DNA of 64,000 nucleotides from Zhengitettix transpicula (lineage: Eukaryota; Arthropoda; Insecta; Orthoptera; Tetrigidae): NCBI GenBank assembly GCA_037074705.1, contig CM073590.1, positions 184,420,746 to 184,484,745 of the forward strand. The letters are read 5' to 3'. The notes under the pieces were generated by a model. It did no database searches and was not told where the DNA came from. It was given only the letters and a program-made list of their open reading frames with translations. A program made the translations under genes and the position numbers. How positions within the stretch are numbered: position 1 is the stretch's first letter; every line of letters begins with the position of its first letter. Of the stretch, positions 24,335 through 38,458 are shown piece after piece.

Positions 24335-24672
24335 TATATATATGTATATATATATATCCATTCAGATGGAGCATATTTGGTAGTAAGTCAATATCAAACA
24401 TCTCATTAGAACTCAATAATTTACGTACACAGTTGAGGAAATTAATGGAAAATAACACAATAAGTTGTATATAATGATATACAAAAATATAATGTCGCTT
24501 TAAAAGCACTGAAATGGCTACGATACTTGATGTATTGTGAAAGGAATGATGTGTAATGGTAACAGATGCACGTATTAGAAAAATTTGAAATGGCTAAGGG
24601 TTTCACTGTGATGGGAGATCATAGAAATAGGCTAACAGATTTACTATCTGTGTCCCACAGGGTCTTAAGCTA

Positions 24673-24999
24673 TTTTTTTAGGGTAACAGGCTACATGTGG
24701 GTGACCCACATGGTGGCAACTCCTCTTTAATAGCATAGGAAGGGTTTTGAAAGGGGGGATGCGGAAGGGTGGAGGAAGGTAGCCAAGGGTTAACTGGGAC
24801 CCCCGGGCTGTATTTTAAGAATTCCACCCGACATTCGCCGAAAAGTGATGCAGGACAAACCATAGAAAACCTGCATCAGGTAGGTCAGGTATTGGGTACT
24901 TGTCCCACGCCCCTTCCGATGGCGGGAGAGGGATTTGTTGTGGGGACGCAACATTCCCTTCTGCGTGCCTCGACCAGTTTAGGAGGCAGCCGGCAGACT
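24673..24999 (-). repeat. Retroposon family R, copy 7 (5' truncated)
   Basis: Minus-sense copy with the T run at 24673-24679. It stops abruptly at the GCAGCCGGCAGACTG position about 200 bp short of the family's 5' end. Confidence 0.85.
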
Positions 25000-25269
25000 G
25001 ACAAAAGAACTGGTGTTAAAATGCGTAGTTTGGAGGGACTAACTGAAAGATTAAAGAAAAATAATTTGGCAGTATTTTAAACCGCAAAAAAATTTGGGAT
25101 GCACCGCTCTTAATTTTGTGTTGAAATAGTTAATATTGATTATATTTGAGGGTAAAGTAAAAAAGTAAGCGATTTATTTTATAATCACCTGTAGATTGTC
25201 TGTAGAGTGTTCTCTACTTGCAATCCGGAATATGGTACCATCATTTAACGTTGCTCATAGCAGTTGTGC

Positions 25270-25610
25270 AGTGAATATGACTGGATCTCTGTCAGGTGCA
25301 CCACAGAAAAACAGCGTTCTGTAATCTGTTTTTGTCTGAAGGTGTACCAGGAGTTATAATCCATCGAAGACTTCCAGGAAAGTAAAGCAGTCAAGCAAGT
25401 GTGACGGTCGACGAAATAGCAGGACGTCCTGCTCCATCCACTGCTGATGATAACTTTAAGCAAGTCAGTGTTCGTACTCTGAATAACCGAAGAGTTTCTA
25501 TTTATGAAGTTGAAAAACATATCCTCGGTTGTTATGGTTCTACATATGAAATTATCCACTACATGACTTACAGACTGAGTCTGTTGCATCTGCGGCTTGC
25601 TGCTCAAGGG
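25270..25610 (+). pseudogene. Mariner-type transposase fossil
   Basis: In shifting plus frames the sequence shows GVPGVIIHRRL (about 25342), then AGRPAPST, then NNRRVSIYEVEK and YGSTYEIIH (about 25480-25560), in the order found in the N-terminal DNA-binding half of mariner transposases. Frameshifts and stops break it and no catalytic region follows. A possible right end (GACCTTCCCTCGTA at 26521-26534) and a weak left end (25147) may bound the original element. The long antisense frame 25245-25667 is a shadow of it. Confidence 0.65.
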
Positions 25611-26859
25611 AATTTTTTTTTTGCCGGCAGCTTGTGTAACGCTGACCAATTGTATACAAATAATCATTACTCTCTATAGACATTATGGCATTGAATGTTT
25701 TATATTAATGCCTTGAAAAATTAAAACAGTTGTATTAACCCTAATGTTTACATCAGTCACCAATTTGAATGCAAAACTAAATCATCATTTAAAAATTATT
25801 TAATTTTGATTTTGGATCCTTCGACAATCTTGCCATAGTCATCTGTACAGAGAAAAATATTACAGCGACATTTACAATTTAACAGGAATCCAACAAACCA
25901 TTAATATACCAACCTTCGTTTTGTCAAAAAATGTTTTATTAGTTTCCTCGTGGAATTATTAAACCACGTGTGTATCGGTTCCCAGCAGGTTCGTTTCCAT
26001 TTTACGGAAAATCCAGTAAAACTATATGACGACGCACCTGCGGTCCAGAACTTATCTGCCTCCATGATCAAATATTCAATGAATTCAAAACCGCAGATTT
26101 TTAAAAACTCCATTTTCCAAAAATGACACGCCTAATTATCGTGTACTGATATGTTGTAATAACCAAGTCCGTCAATTTTGTAATAACGACTTTATAATTC
26201 CGATAAATATTGAGATTTAGAGTGAGGTCAGTTCTTATAGTTTCCTATCCATTTTATTTACGTTATAAAGTGTTTGCATAGTGCTTTGATATCTCAGTAC
26301 TTTATTTCCTAGTATTCATACGTTACTTTATTTTCGGGAACATATATTGATTCTAATGTTTTCATTTTTAGATTGTGTGGTTGTTTGTGTAAAAGTTTTC
26401 ATTGTCATTGGAACTGATGTTAACATTGGAGTTAATACAAAAATTAACAAATTATCGTATGTCAGTCTTTTTAATAATTTTTTAAAAAATTAAAATAATT
26501 GTGTGAGATTGCTTTTTGACCTTCCCTCGTATATTTTTTTAGCTTATGGCGTTAATCGTTCATAGTTTGGTCTTCACATTATGTTTTAATTTAATCATCA
26601 ATGATTATTGACTCCTGTAGATATCTTCTGCTTATTTAAAAATATTTATACTCAAACACAACCAAATATTAATACATTTTTAATAAATGATTTTACTACA
26701 AAGGTAAACATCAGTTTCTAATCATCCTTTCTTGTGAAACGGACGGAGTTTTAATGCGTGTAAGATAGCATTAATATGTAATCATCTTCATTTACCTAAT
26801 GATATTATATAATCTTCATTTGCACTGAAATTTAAATTTCAACGCAATTGTTTTTTCAG

Positions 26860-26931
26860 GTCATGGGCAGTTTGTCCAAGAGATCTATTGGAGGAAGCAT
26901 TCATAGGATTCGCGAGTTCGAGTTAGAGAAG
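26860..26931 (+). CDS. meng-po: Kinase exon 1 (N-terminal 23 codons)
   Basis: The exon lies between TTTTTTCAG and GTAAGT. ATG at 26863 starts 23 codons (MGSLSKRSIGGSIHRIREFE then LEK) and the exon ends in phase 0, which fits the phase 0 acceptor before 44604. The joined product continues into VNLAEEFDILQIVGEG without a break in style. No in-frame alternative upstream ATG is near. Confidence 0.75.
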
Positions 26932-29900
26932 GTAAGTTAACTAAGAATTTTCCCATGTTTGGCATTTATGTTTAGAAAACATTCAACTATACCATATGGA
27001 AACTCAATGCTTTAATTTTCGTTAATAAAATATTATTCCCGGATATTTATTATCCGGTAATTCGAGCCAACACGAAGAGATTGAAAAATGAAGTTCCAAA
27101 TTTCTAGGGGTATAGATGAATTATATCTGAATAATGAACATCGTAGTGACAAATTTCATTTCCTCAAATTATGTGGAATGACTGCGATACGACTGTAACA
27201 ACTTCTCTGTGAATATTGCAATTTAAGTTACCGATAATTTCCATTATAGGTCTGTCTTTTATTTTAAATCCATGATTACGTATTTTATTTAAAGTCACAT
27301 CAACCACAATTGGTCATTAGAAACTGTACATATACTTTATATCTCACAATAGAGATTTGTCTTTTTGATTTTGTGGGGAGTAATCAATCTCGTTGAGGCA
27401 TCCTAATATGAGGTTCCATTATTGATGAAATTTGCTGCATTCATTATAATATGTTTGATGGTAATGATGGTGATGCATTTCCTTAGGGAATAGGTGAAGG
27501 TGAGTAATGTTAGAGTGACCGGTGCGGACCCTGGATATGTCAATTTAGTCTCTTTGACTTAAAAAAGGGTTGATTATTATGGTGTAGAAGTTATCTGTTT
27601 GCGGATAGTAGTTTCTTGGTTTCACTTCGTTCCATTTGGATTCCCAGTGCTGGTGAAATCTGGATTTGCACGCCTATAGATGTCCCGGACGGTATTTATT
27701 TCGTTTACCGTTATGTTGGAACGGTTTATGATGTCGTTCTTAGTTAATACAACTGTGAACAAAAAGTAAGGTGAATTTATTTATAAAACATAAATTCTTT
27801 ATTTATTCTTCCAAATCAATTTCATCCCCTTCAAAGTAATCCCTGTCAGATAAAACGGACTTTTTCCAGTCCTCGAAACAGTCGGAATAGTCTTTTTCCG
27901 GTATAGCCTTCAAGACCTTCTTCGATTCGGTTTTTATCTCCTCAATCGTGTCAAAATGGCGTCCCCGCATTGGCGTTTTGAGTTTGCTGAATAGCTGGAA
28001 GTCGCACGGAGCCAAATCAGGCGAATACGGTGGTTGCGGAACGATATGAGTCGAGTTTTTGGCAAAAAAGTCGTGAAGAACCAATGCAGTATGACATGAT
28101 GCATTATCGTGATGAAGGAACCAAGAGTTGTTCGCCCATAATTCCGGCCGTTTCAGACGAATAGCTTCACGCAAACGACGCATCACGCTCAAATAATATT
28201 CTTTGTTGACAGTTTGGCCCGGCGGAAGGAATTCATAGTGCACCACACCACGATAATCAAAGAAAACTGTAAACATGACCTTGATTTTCGATTGACTTTG
28301 CCGTGGTCTTTTCGGTCTTGCTTTACTTTTTGCACGATATTCGCTGGATTAGTCGGTGGTTTCAGGGTCATAGGCGTAAATCCAAGTCTCGTCTCCAGTA
28401 ATGATGCATTTCAAGTGGTCCTGATAGTCAGACAGCAAAGTTTCACACACATCAACGCGATGCTTTTTTTTTCAAAAAAATTGAGCGATTTTTGCACCAA
28501 TCGAGACTTGACGCGTTTGAGACACAAAACATTCTTCACACTATCAGCGAGATCTCTAATTGTCTATCGACGATTTTCAAGCACCAAATCTTTGATTTTT
28601 TGGACGTGGCTCTCGTCGGTAGACGTTGATGGTCGTCCAGAGCGCGGTTCGTCTTCAACGCGTTCTCGGCCCTCTTTGAACTCGTTGTACCACTTATAAA
28701 CGTTTTTTTGTGCCATAGTTTGATCACCAAAGGCCTTCCACAACATTTTCAACGTGTCCGTACAAGACTATTCGTTCCGCAAACAAAATTTGATGCAAGT
28801 TCTTTGCTCAACAAAATCACCCATTGTAAAAATCGAAAAATTCACTTTTGGTTGTTTACAAAAACACGTGTAACTCGGAGATAATTAAACCTTTTAACAA
28901 ACAGACGCTTGGCAAATATTAAAGGCAGTCCTACCAACCTAAGAAAAAAAATTACCTGCCTTCCGAATACCCGGGAGTTTTAAATGGCAATTTCACCTTA
29001 CTTTTTGATCACATTGGTAAGTCTCCAATTACGGTCCAAAGATGTTTTGATACGAATGAATAGACGCGATTATTTCTGATTTTCCACCTTCGGTTATTGA
29101 GTGGAATAGCCCCTGGGTTTGAATTTGAATTTCGTTTAAGCCTTCGGTTTTGAATAATTTAAGGATGGTGAGGAGAGAATCTGTGAGGACTATTTTGTTT
29201 GCTTGACGTGGAAGAAGCAATGTGTTTTACGTGTGTAGTATTATAATAAATAATTACCTGTTCATTAAACTAAAACACTGTTTTTCAAAATTTTTACTGA
29301 TTTCAATTTAACAAAGCAATGAAAACAAATAAAATATACACTTTAATTAAATTTACTACTGTTCAGAAATTTTATTTCAGCAAATAACTTCTCACGTTCT
29401 ACGATCGGTTAAGAATCCGTAGCTATAATTTAAAACAATTAGACGTACCAGTCTTTTCAGTTAAGTTGACTTTAATGTTGTAATTTATATGTTTATTTAT
29501 AATTCTTGGAGTTTTTCTTGACGTCCCGTTGGTTTTGTCGAAGGTAAACCGCCCAGGTATTAATCATGCCACTCTGTTTCCCGATATTCGTCTCTGTTGA
29601 GCTGTCCGCTTTTAATAATCATTTTTCCAATACAGTACTTTTTTCGCATATAATCCATGAATTTGCTGAACTTACATTTTAGCGGATTTGTATCTCAATA
29701 AACTATACATCTAACATACTGACTTAATAATTAACCTTTATCTCTAACTAAATCACTTCCTATCATGCAACTCTGTTTGAGAATTTTTATTACTTACTAC
29801 TTATTAACTGATGGAAGCTCCATAATCAGCCTAAATCTGAGGATGCATTTGTATATTTTATATTTGTTTCTGTCACCAGCACCAGCAACTTTCGTTTCTG

Positions 29901-32900
29901 ACAACAGCTGAAATATTTGACGCCCCTAAATATTTTAGAGACCGCTTCTCACAAACAGGAAATAACATGATTTTCTTTCCAACCGTCGAGAGTTGAATTA
30001 CCAATAATGATTCTAAATTGCAAAAATTGACTCCAGACTAAAACAATAAAAAAGTTTACCAAATGTTGATATCAGCCATTCCGCTCCTCCAAGATACAGT
30101 ATAAATATGAAAAAACATGTATTTTATATTGTGTTGTAACAAATGGGCTCGTAAACCTGGTAAATTTTAGGAAATTGGAATACTAACTCGGAATTCGTAA
30201 TAAGAATCTGAATTCGGAGTCTCGCAAAGAAAAATTACAATAAATGAAGAAAAACAAATCTAAACAAGGTAAAGGATAAGTCATTACGCATAAGTTGCGC
30301 TTTTTTTAGATTGACAGGCTACATGAGGGTAATACACTTGGTGACAACTCTACTTTAATAGCTTAAGCACGGATTTGAAAGAGGGGTGCGTAAGGGTTGA
30401 GGAAAGTAGCCAAGGGTTAACTAGGGCCCCCGGGCTGCAGTTTAAGCATCATATCCATCATTCGCCTAAAAGTGATGCAGGACAAACCCTAAAAAACCTG
30501 CATCAGGTAGGTCGGGCAATAGGTACTCGTTCCACGCCCTTCCGATGGCGGGAGAGGGGTTCGCTGTGGGGACGCAGCATTCCCTTCTTCCGTGCCTCGA
30601 CCAGTTTATGAGGCAGCTGGCCGACTCTTCCAATAGGAACAAAGAACAACTCTTAACGTATTGCCCAAGGTCTGCGGCCATGGAACATACATATATCAAT
30701 ACAGGCCGAGGTACCTCGGCTTGAGGAAATCTTAGTTTAAATGAAGAGAGAGAAGAAGAAAGGTAGCCCTCTCGGTCTCTCCAGAAAAGTTTTGCCTGCG
30801 TGTGCTATACTCCTACAGACTGTTGATCCTTAGCGGGTTAGGTTGCGTTGTTATTAATAAATTATAAACGAACTGTCAACAATTTTCAAGTAATTCTTTA
30901 ATTACATCTCAGTGTGAACTTCATTACGTAGGCTGTTTTCCAAAATATTGATTTACTATTATTGAATATTTACAGTGATAGCAACTCTGAAGGGTTCGTA
31001 ATAAAAAATTTTAAATAGTGCATTACTCAGGGGAAATATGGATATTCTGTTATGATATAACTGTGTTGCTTGAAGCGAAATGAAGAACTCTTTAAGCTGG
31101 CAAATGCTTGTAATACCCAGTTATCCTCTGACTTGAAAATAATGATTTTCTTAAATAACAGTAAATACTTTCACGTGTATTATGACCTTTCATTTATTAA
31201 CGTCTAATAAATATTTTCTCAAGTTTTGTTAAATTTGCTCGGATAAAAATGAAGTATAATTCAAACGATAGAAATTCAAATTAGTAAACCGCAGGTTCTT
31301 CTGAAACGTAATGGCTCATTGACAGAAAACGCGTGTAAAAGCTTGACCAACAATCAATCGATCTCAATGGCTGAGGCTTGCGCTGTGTCGCATGAGAAGA
31401 CTCCATTTGCCGTTGTGGTCGGGAGCAGCTCTGACGTATCAATGACCTGCGTGAGTCGGTTCCTGTTACCACATAAAATACACGGCGACGGCTGCTCCAG
31501 ACAGATATAAGTTCAGTATCTTAAACCACGATGCAGCACTGCATACGGGCACCGCAGCCATAAATCCACACGAGTGTGCCGAAGGACCCCACAAATAATC
31601 CCAAGAAGTAACTCTGAATATCGCATTCGTCTGTGTGTCAGATTCAAAATCGCTTTCCTTCTGGTTTACTTTGTCTTCCGACTGATAAACGGTAGCACTT
31701 TAGCGATGTTAACCTAGGTCGTATTAATAGGAACGCTTTAGTAATGACTTGGATCAAGGTTCAATCTAAAAAGTAGGTCACCCACGTAATACTACAGTTC
31801 GCGAAGAATCGACTCTGTTTTTGGTGGCAGCGATCTGTTATTTAATGTCAGTCAATTCCAATCAATCACGGATTTTAAAAGCAATAACAAAAAAAGTGGA
31901 TGTCCCCATATTTAGGCTGGTCATGATTGTATTGGTTGTAACGTGGAAGTTTTGATCTAATAATTCTTTTTGTGATATTTGTTGTCGAAACAGAATAAGG
32001 TGTATCGAAACAGATTAATTTATTTCTGTTTATCAAAGAGGTGTTTCTGCAGACGGCATGGCAGAATAGTGGGTTCTTCAACACACAAGCGGACTTGATT
32101 GTTGGGTTAAAATAAATTAATACTGTTTTGTTCTGTGTTGAAACTGTTATAAATTATGCATAGAAGAATCTAGAATAACTATAAATTATCTTATGGTCTG
32201 CCATATTTTAAAGAATGTCATGTAAACACACACGATCACATTCTGACTGTTAATACGGGTCTAGTTAAATAATTATCAAGTCTGTGACAGAGAAATATGA
32301 ACACACAGCTTATTCGTCCGTAATGAAAATCTTTGTTCTGAACGATTCAGATTTTACCATCGGAAATTACTACAGAAAAGAAGAGATACAGAAAAAAAAA
32401 GGTTAATCTGTCTAAAATAAGAATATTGACAGAACATCCAAAGGAGACTAGTAAATGTCGTTACTGTTATGATTTTTTTTTATAAATAGCTATCTAGAAT
32501 TTATTATAGTAGTTGATTAAACCTATTTAATTGTTTATTTTTAGTTGGTCTCGATGCTAGATAACAGCCATCAAGATTGTGTTCTATTTTACAAATACAT
32601 CAAATTAATTGCGATTAACTTAATCTTCTAAACATCTCGTTATTCCTTTTTTAATTAAACCCCTATGGTAATTAATTGTTGTAGATCAATTTATAAGTAC
32701 ATTTTTGTTAAACTTTTTAATTTAATTTTTTCATAAAAATAGTATTTATTGTTAAACTTAACGTTTTAACGTATCAGAATAAAAAAATATCGAGCGGACC
32801 GGGAATCGAACCCGGGCCTCTCGCCTAGAACGTGTGCTTCGCCCAATGAAGCCATCTAACTCGACTACAGGTGCGGTACGAGACTTCCCCATCCACTGCT

Positions 32901-35900
32901 GCCAGGGCCCTGCTTTTCCATACAATTCACTAGATCACAATCTTCACTGCCTAACTTTAGGACTCGATGAAGATGGATATTAATGTAAATTGATTATCGG
33001 CGCAATGAATTAATTTCGAAAGAATAGAAGAAACTTCAAATGTCAGTCATATAGACCTTGAAATTGAATTAAAATATTTTTATGTTAAGATATTGTTCTA
33101 CCTACTTCGTATGAGGATCTTTTTAGAAGTGGTTTGCCAATATTCAATAAATATGGTTTATACTAATATGACTTTTAAAAATCTCTGGAGACAAGTAGAT
33201 ATATATCTTTTCATTCAATGGCAGTTTTTCAGAATTAAAAACTTTATAATAATATAAATATTATTTATAATTTATGATATATAAATAAATAAACGGCCTC
33301 GTGTCAGAAAAGTTTATTAATAAAAACAATTAAATATACCGACGTTTCGTCCTTTTTAGGACTTCTTCAGGTCTAATAATTTATGTATAAGATTTCTATT
33401 GCAACAGGAAGGCTTGTCTCAAAAATTTGAATTGATATTAACATATTATTAAAGGGGTCATAAAAAAGGACGTAACGTCGATATATTGAATTGTTTTTGT
33501 TAATAAACATTTTTCTGTCTTAAAGCTGTTTATTATTTATTGATTCTCGGAAAGTTTTCAATGTTGTTGATATACACTATTTACAAAAACTCTAATTGCT
33601 GATAGTTCCTGGAATTCATCTAGTCTTCTGCTTAGAATTGGTACTTGAAACTACGGGGAACAGAAGTGAGCAAGTAGACCAGCAGACATGAAACCATCCT
33701 TGAGGACCACTAAGGCCTACAAAGGGCTAGAGAGGCTGCGTTTTAAGTATATAATTGCCTGCCTCCAGCTATCAGAGAACTGCCAGGCAACAAAGCACTA
33801 AGAACATTAAAACACTTTTATGTGAGCATCCCATTTGCAGCATTCAAGAGTTTTTCATTTTCAGCCGAACATTAGTAGAGTGGAAAATTAAAACTTTTAC
33901 CTTCTATAATTATTTCAGTTGTCAATTAATTATAAAATATTGTAGTAATTGGTAATTAAGGCATTGTTCTAATTGAAAAGTTGAATTGTAGAGGACTCAT
34001 TATTGGCGGATATAGCGGACGCCGCAACAAACCGGCAATGCAAAAAAAAGTATTGTTGATAGGTCGAGAAGGTTTTACGCGCTCAAAATTTACGAAAGAA
34101 TGAACAGTTAGGCAGTAAACGGCGAGATGTAAAGACCATGAAATTCTAATTCTCGAAAACTTGAACAATCTTTGTCAGTCAACAGTGAAGACTGAAAGGT
34201 CTAATTTAAAGCACGAGAAAGTGTTCCAGTAACCAGTACGCTGTTCTATCAAAACTGAATTAGTCTTCAGTCAACAGAAAAAACCGATGAGGTGCATTTT
34301 CAACAAAAATCCACGAGATCTACAAATCCAGGTTGCAGTAAATCATCGAGAATCGACAAAGTTATTTTAAACCAACTAACAAACTACGCTAATTAGAGTC
34401 TGTGAACATTTAGAGTCTGTGAGTACTTAGAATCAGTGATATCCCCAAAATTGTGCACGAAAAGTTACCTGGGCTGCCGTAAGTAGAAAGAAAACTTTAA
34501 AACCATTGAAAACCACGTTTAAAAGATAAACGTCACATCGTTCTTTAATTATCGATAAAATGAGATCTTTAATTATTCAGACCATTCTTTATTTCTTGAT
34601 AAAAATTAAAATTGTTTAAATTCAATCTTTAGTATTATTTCTTCAGCAACAAATTTCGTCTATGTTCAGACGCATTGATTCCCATTTTTCTGATTTTGAT
34701 TATATAAATTCTGCCATTATCAAACCCAGTTCAAGACCCTGAGATCCCAAATATTTTGTAATTTGAATACTTGTTTTAAAATTGTTAATAAATCTTGTTT
34801 AATAGTTTTCACGTAATAGTTCTTTTCACTTAAAAACGCCACATAAGTCATATCATGAATTATTGTCAAAAAAATAACAAAAGTAGGTAATAAATTATTA
34901 CAATATATTAATTTTGGTTTATATAAGGACCTGTTGACCTCTAAAGTGTACGACTTATATATGCTCAAAAACTTGACTTTTGCAATATAAATTTAATATT
35001 ATTATTAATCTGATAATTTAGGAGTACTTAAAGGGGGATGTTAAATCACTATGCCTTGCAGTAATTTTATCACTATTTAATTATATTCCTTATTACAGAT
35101 TTTCTCGGCTGAGGATATAGGGAATTACTTGTAAAATTTTTATTATACTGTAAATGTTAAGCAACCTACAACATACACAGTTGAAAGGATATAATTAAAT
35201 AATTGTAACAAAACATGCTCAAAAAAACAATAATGAATAAAATCATTTTTACAAATGCAATTCACGGCATTAATGAACAAATAAAAAAATAAGCATTCAA
35301 CTAAATTGATAACAATTTGATAAAATAAATAACAGGTGGAAAAAACATTTTCCCGCTTGGGAGCCTGTTTAAAGAATATTTTGACTAATAAATTCGTAAT
35401 ATGTTATACAACATATTCGATATGCGGTTGAGAGAGAATTCGCAGAAAGGATTGGAATAATTGATCTTGATCGGTGCACCAGACTGAGGATCCCTTCCAA
35501 AGCGTGTTTACATCTGCGTCTTTTGGCACAGGCCTGCACTGACGTTCCAACAGAAATAAAATCACACAATGAAGGTCATTGCGACATCCAAGTAACAATT
35601 TTATTTTCTTTACACGGCATTACGTAGTAAATTTTAAAAAATTAGATTAATTGAGGCGTAACGTCTATAAACGTAATAACGAATTAGATCGTCATGGAAA
35701 CAGTTAAAAAATTTTGGAAACCAATTATTAATGAAATGAAAGAATTTTGAGTACGAAGCCCTTAATATCATCCCCAATTATTGTCTGTGCAAATGTCATT
35801 TACGATAGAATGTAAAGCCTCTCACGGAGACTGGATAACAAAGGAGTCATCTTCAAATGGAAACATTACAAACATAAATTTAATAAAAAAAGAGATCCCT

Positions 35901-38392
35901 AAGTATATATTAACATTTTTCATATGAGTATATGTCCTATAAATTGTGACAGGGATCACAATAGTACATTTACGTGAATCCAACTGCTGCACTATGATTT
36001 TATAGGTTCACAATTATCCCCTCGGAATGAAAATCTATTAAACACATTCATGCTCCAATGTATTAAGCTTCGCTTAAATCTAACTTTTTCGTATCCTTTT
36101 CCGATGCTTGTCTTTATTCGACTTTTAGTCTTTTTTATATATTAATAGGCTACATAAGTGTAATACACTTGGTGGAAACTCCCCTTTAATATAATAGGAC
36201 GGAGTTTGAAAGGGGTTAATAAACTTAAAGTTTTTAATAAAGAAAACAGTAAATCGACTGAATTATATTCAACAAAAATGTATTTTTATGTGTCGCAAGG
36301 CCCACGTTTCAGAATTCTTCACTGATCGTCGTTGCTAATTCGGCTTTATTAACTTTTGTTTGCAGGTTTGTCAAATCAGAATTAATAAAAAAATCTTTAA
36401 TTTAGTTGTTTATTATTATTATTAAAAATTTCGTTCCTAGCAAGCAATGACTTAAGGACCTAGAAGATTGTATCTCTTAACAATTATTAATGCAAGTTTT
36501 CATCTGCTGACGAAATAGTTTGACAAGTATACCTCCTTGTGTCTGCTCTTTTTGTGGCTGATTGAAATCGACAGTTCCCAAGAGCAAGTAAAAAACATTC
36601 CATTCGAGTTAAAATATTATTACAAATCACCTAAATAACATTTTTGCATAAAATCTGCCATTAAATTGAGGGTAAGAAATGATTATAATATATTTGATTA
36701 ATAACGTATATGTACTTACATGCAAAATATTTTATTTATTAAGATACTTATTGATGAGAGTCTGTTGGTGGACTGAACAGTATTTTCGTATCTCGTATAG
36801 TCTCCATTCTATACGATTTACAAAAGAGATCTAATGAATTTTGAGGGGAGGGAAGGGGGGGGGGTGGCTGCATGAAAGCTAAATAAGTCTTTTATGGCTG
36901 ATTGTTGCCAATTTATGGTTTTATGCCAATCCATTTAATCTTAAAAATATTTTATGACTGTTAATTAATAGCTGATGACGATTGGCAGGGCTTATCAACT
37001 GCACTTCCACAGTTACAAGCTAATATTTCTTCCATCGCAGTGCTTAAAAATTCTGGGCAGTCCTCTCTACCAACTTGTATCGTCTTGCTTTTATACTCCA
37101 AAGACTGGTTATTCATTTAAACAAAACTTCCTCATTCATTTTATTGCTATTTAATATTAACACTTCGATTCTGGAGATAAATTTGTTTATTATCAGTAAT
37201 ATTTCATAATACTCAAAATTTATAATGGTTGTATTGCGTCCTTTAGCTCCCTTCGGAAGAGTTCAAGAAAAGCTATAAAAGAGGAGACGGAAGAGGTCAC
37301 AGCGGGTAGCGCCTATTGTACGAAGGCGCCATTGTTGCCAAGTCGCGGCCACAAATAACTCCCAGTCAGAGGTGCACTAGAGCTGTTCTTTATCAGAAAA
37401 AAAGAAGAAAACATCATTGTGCACCTCCGCAAAGTAGAAGAGTACGCAGCACAGAATATAATTGGACGGCTTTTGAAAGTTACATTCATATCACGGAACA
37501 ATTACTTCCCCTGTTATCTAACTAATTTGGGTTCGTATAATGCAGTTGACGGTTTTTCAATTACACAGATTATAACTGATTTGGTTCTAAGAAAAGAAGA
37601 AAAATACGTATGTTTTTGTTGGATTGTCATTATTCGCTAATGGTGTTTTGAATTTTGCATAGTTTAATTTGACTTATCAAGAAAGATCTATCGCTATTAA
37701 ATCCTAAAATGTAAGACAAATTTAAATTATTATATTTCTTATTTTTAAGGCGAAGATGCATTCTGTCTTATATTTTAAATTTACTTAATTTGTCCACTGA
37801 ATCATAACAATATTAGTTTCGCAACAATTGTATTAAAACCATAGAGGGATTCTTTGATTATTATTTGTGAATGAATGTGGATAAACTGGAATAGGAAAGG
37901 ACATTTTATTATGGCTTTATTCTCATACATCGTTCTAGTTTCTCTGATTATTTCAGTTTTCCCTCTCTTTAGGACTGTATTAAATTTCATCCTTAACACA
38001 CACTGGTCTTGCTCATGATTTCATTTACTTAATATTATTAATGCAACGGGCTTCACTAAAGGAAAATCAGTGTGGTGTCTCAGTGCTCCTTCTCAGCTGT
38101 AAATAGCCTGAGCAAAGTGCGTGCTTTACAGCTTTCTTCGTCTGCTCATATTCCGACAAAATATGTTTTTATTCATCAGAATAATATGAGAATATTCGCC
38201 AATGCAAAGTTTTGGTTTCAATATTGTGCATCATTGTTTTGATACCAGAAACTATATTTCTCTAATCTCTATATTTGAACTTTCGTCTTCAAATTTATTC
38301 CTGCTATTCGACTCATTTCGTTTGATAGTTACCCGGTGACACAGGTAACCGTTTCAACATATATATACACACACAGACACGAGCAAAACCTT

Positions 38393-38458
<66 letters not shown>

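Noticed and set aside
25245..25667. 140-codon minus frame
   Set aside because: Antisense of the transposase fossil, whose plus-strand motifs are recognisable.
25901..26113. 70-codon minus frame with many aromatic residues
   Set aside because: Looked at as a possible transposase piece but I could not match it to a motif with confidence.
26521..26534. GACCTTCCCTCGTA as the right end of a mariner beginning near 25147
   Set aside because: The left partner is weak and the interior shows no matching C-terminal coding, so the element borders are not called.
28214..28699. 161-codon plus frame
   Set aside because: Antisense of the mariner transposase pseudogene.
31281..31510. Overlapping frames on both strands in a CpG-richer patch
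   Set aside because: No family motif and no pair of splice sites bounding either frame.
32792..32868. Functional tRNA gene
   Set aside because: The acceptor strands do not pair and the anticodon stem is not formed.
38394..38458. CT/CA tract as a regulatory element
   Set aside because: It is an ordinary compound microsatellite within a long intron; nothing ties it to a promoter.
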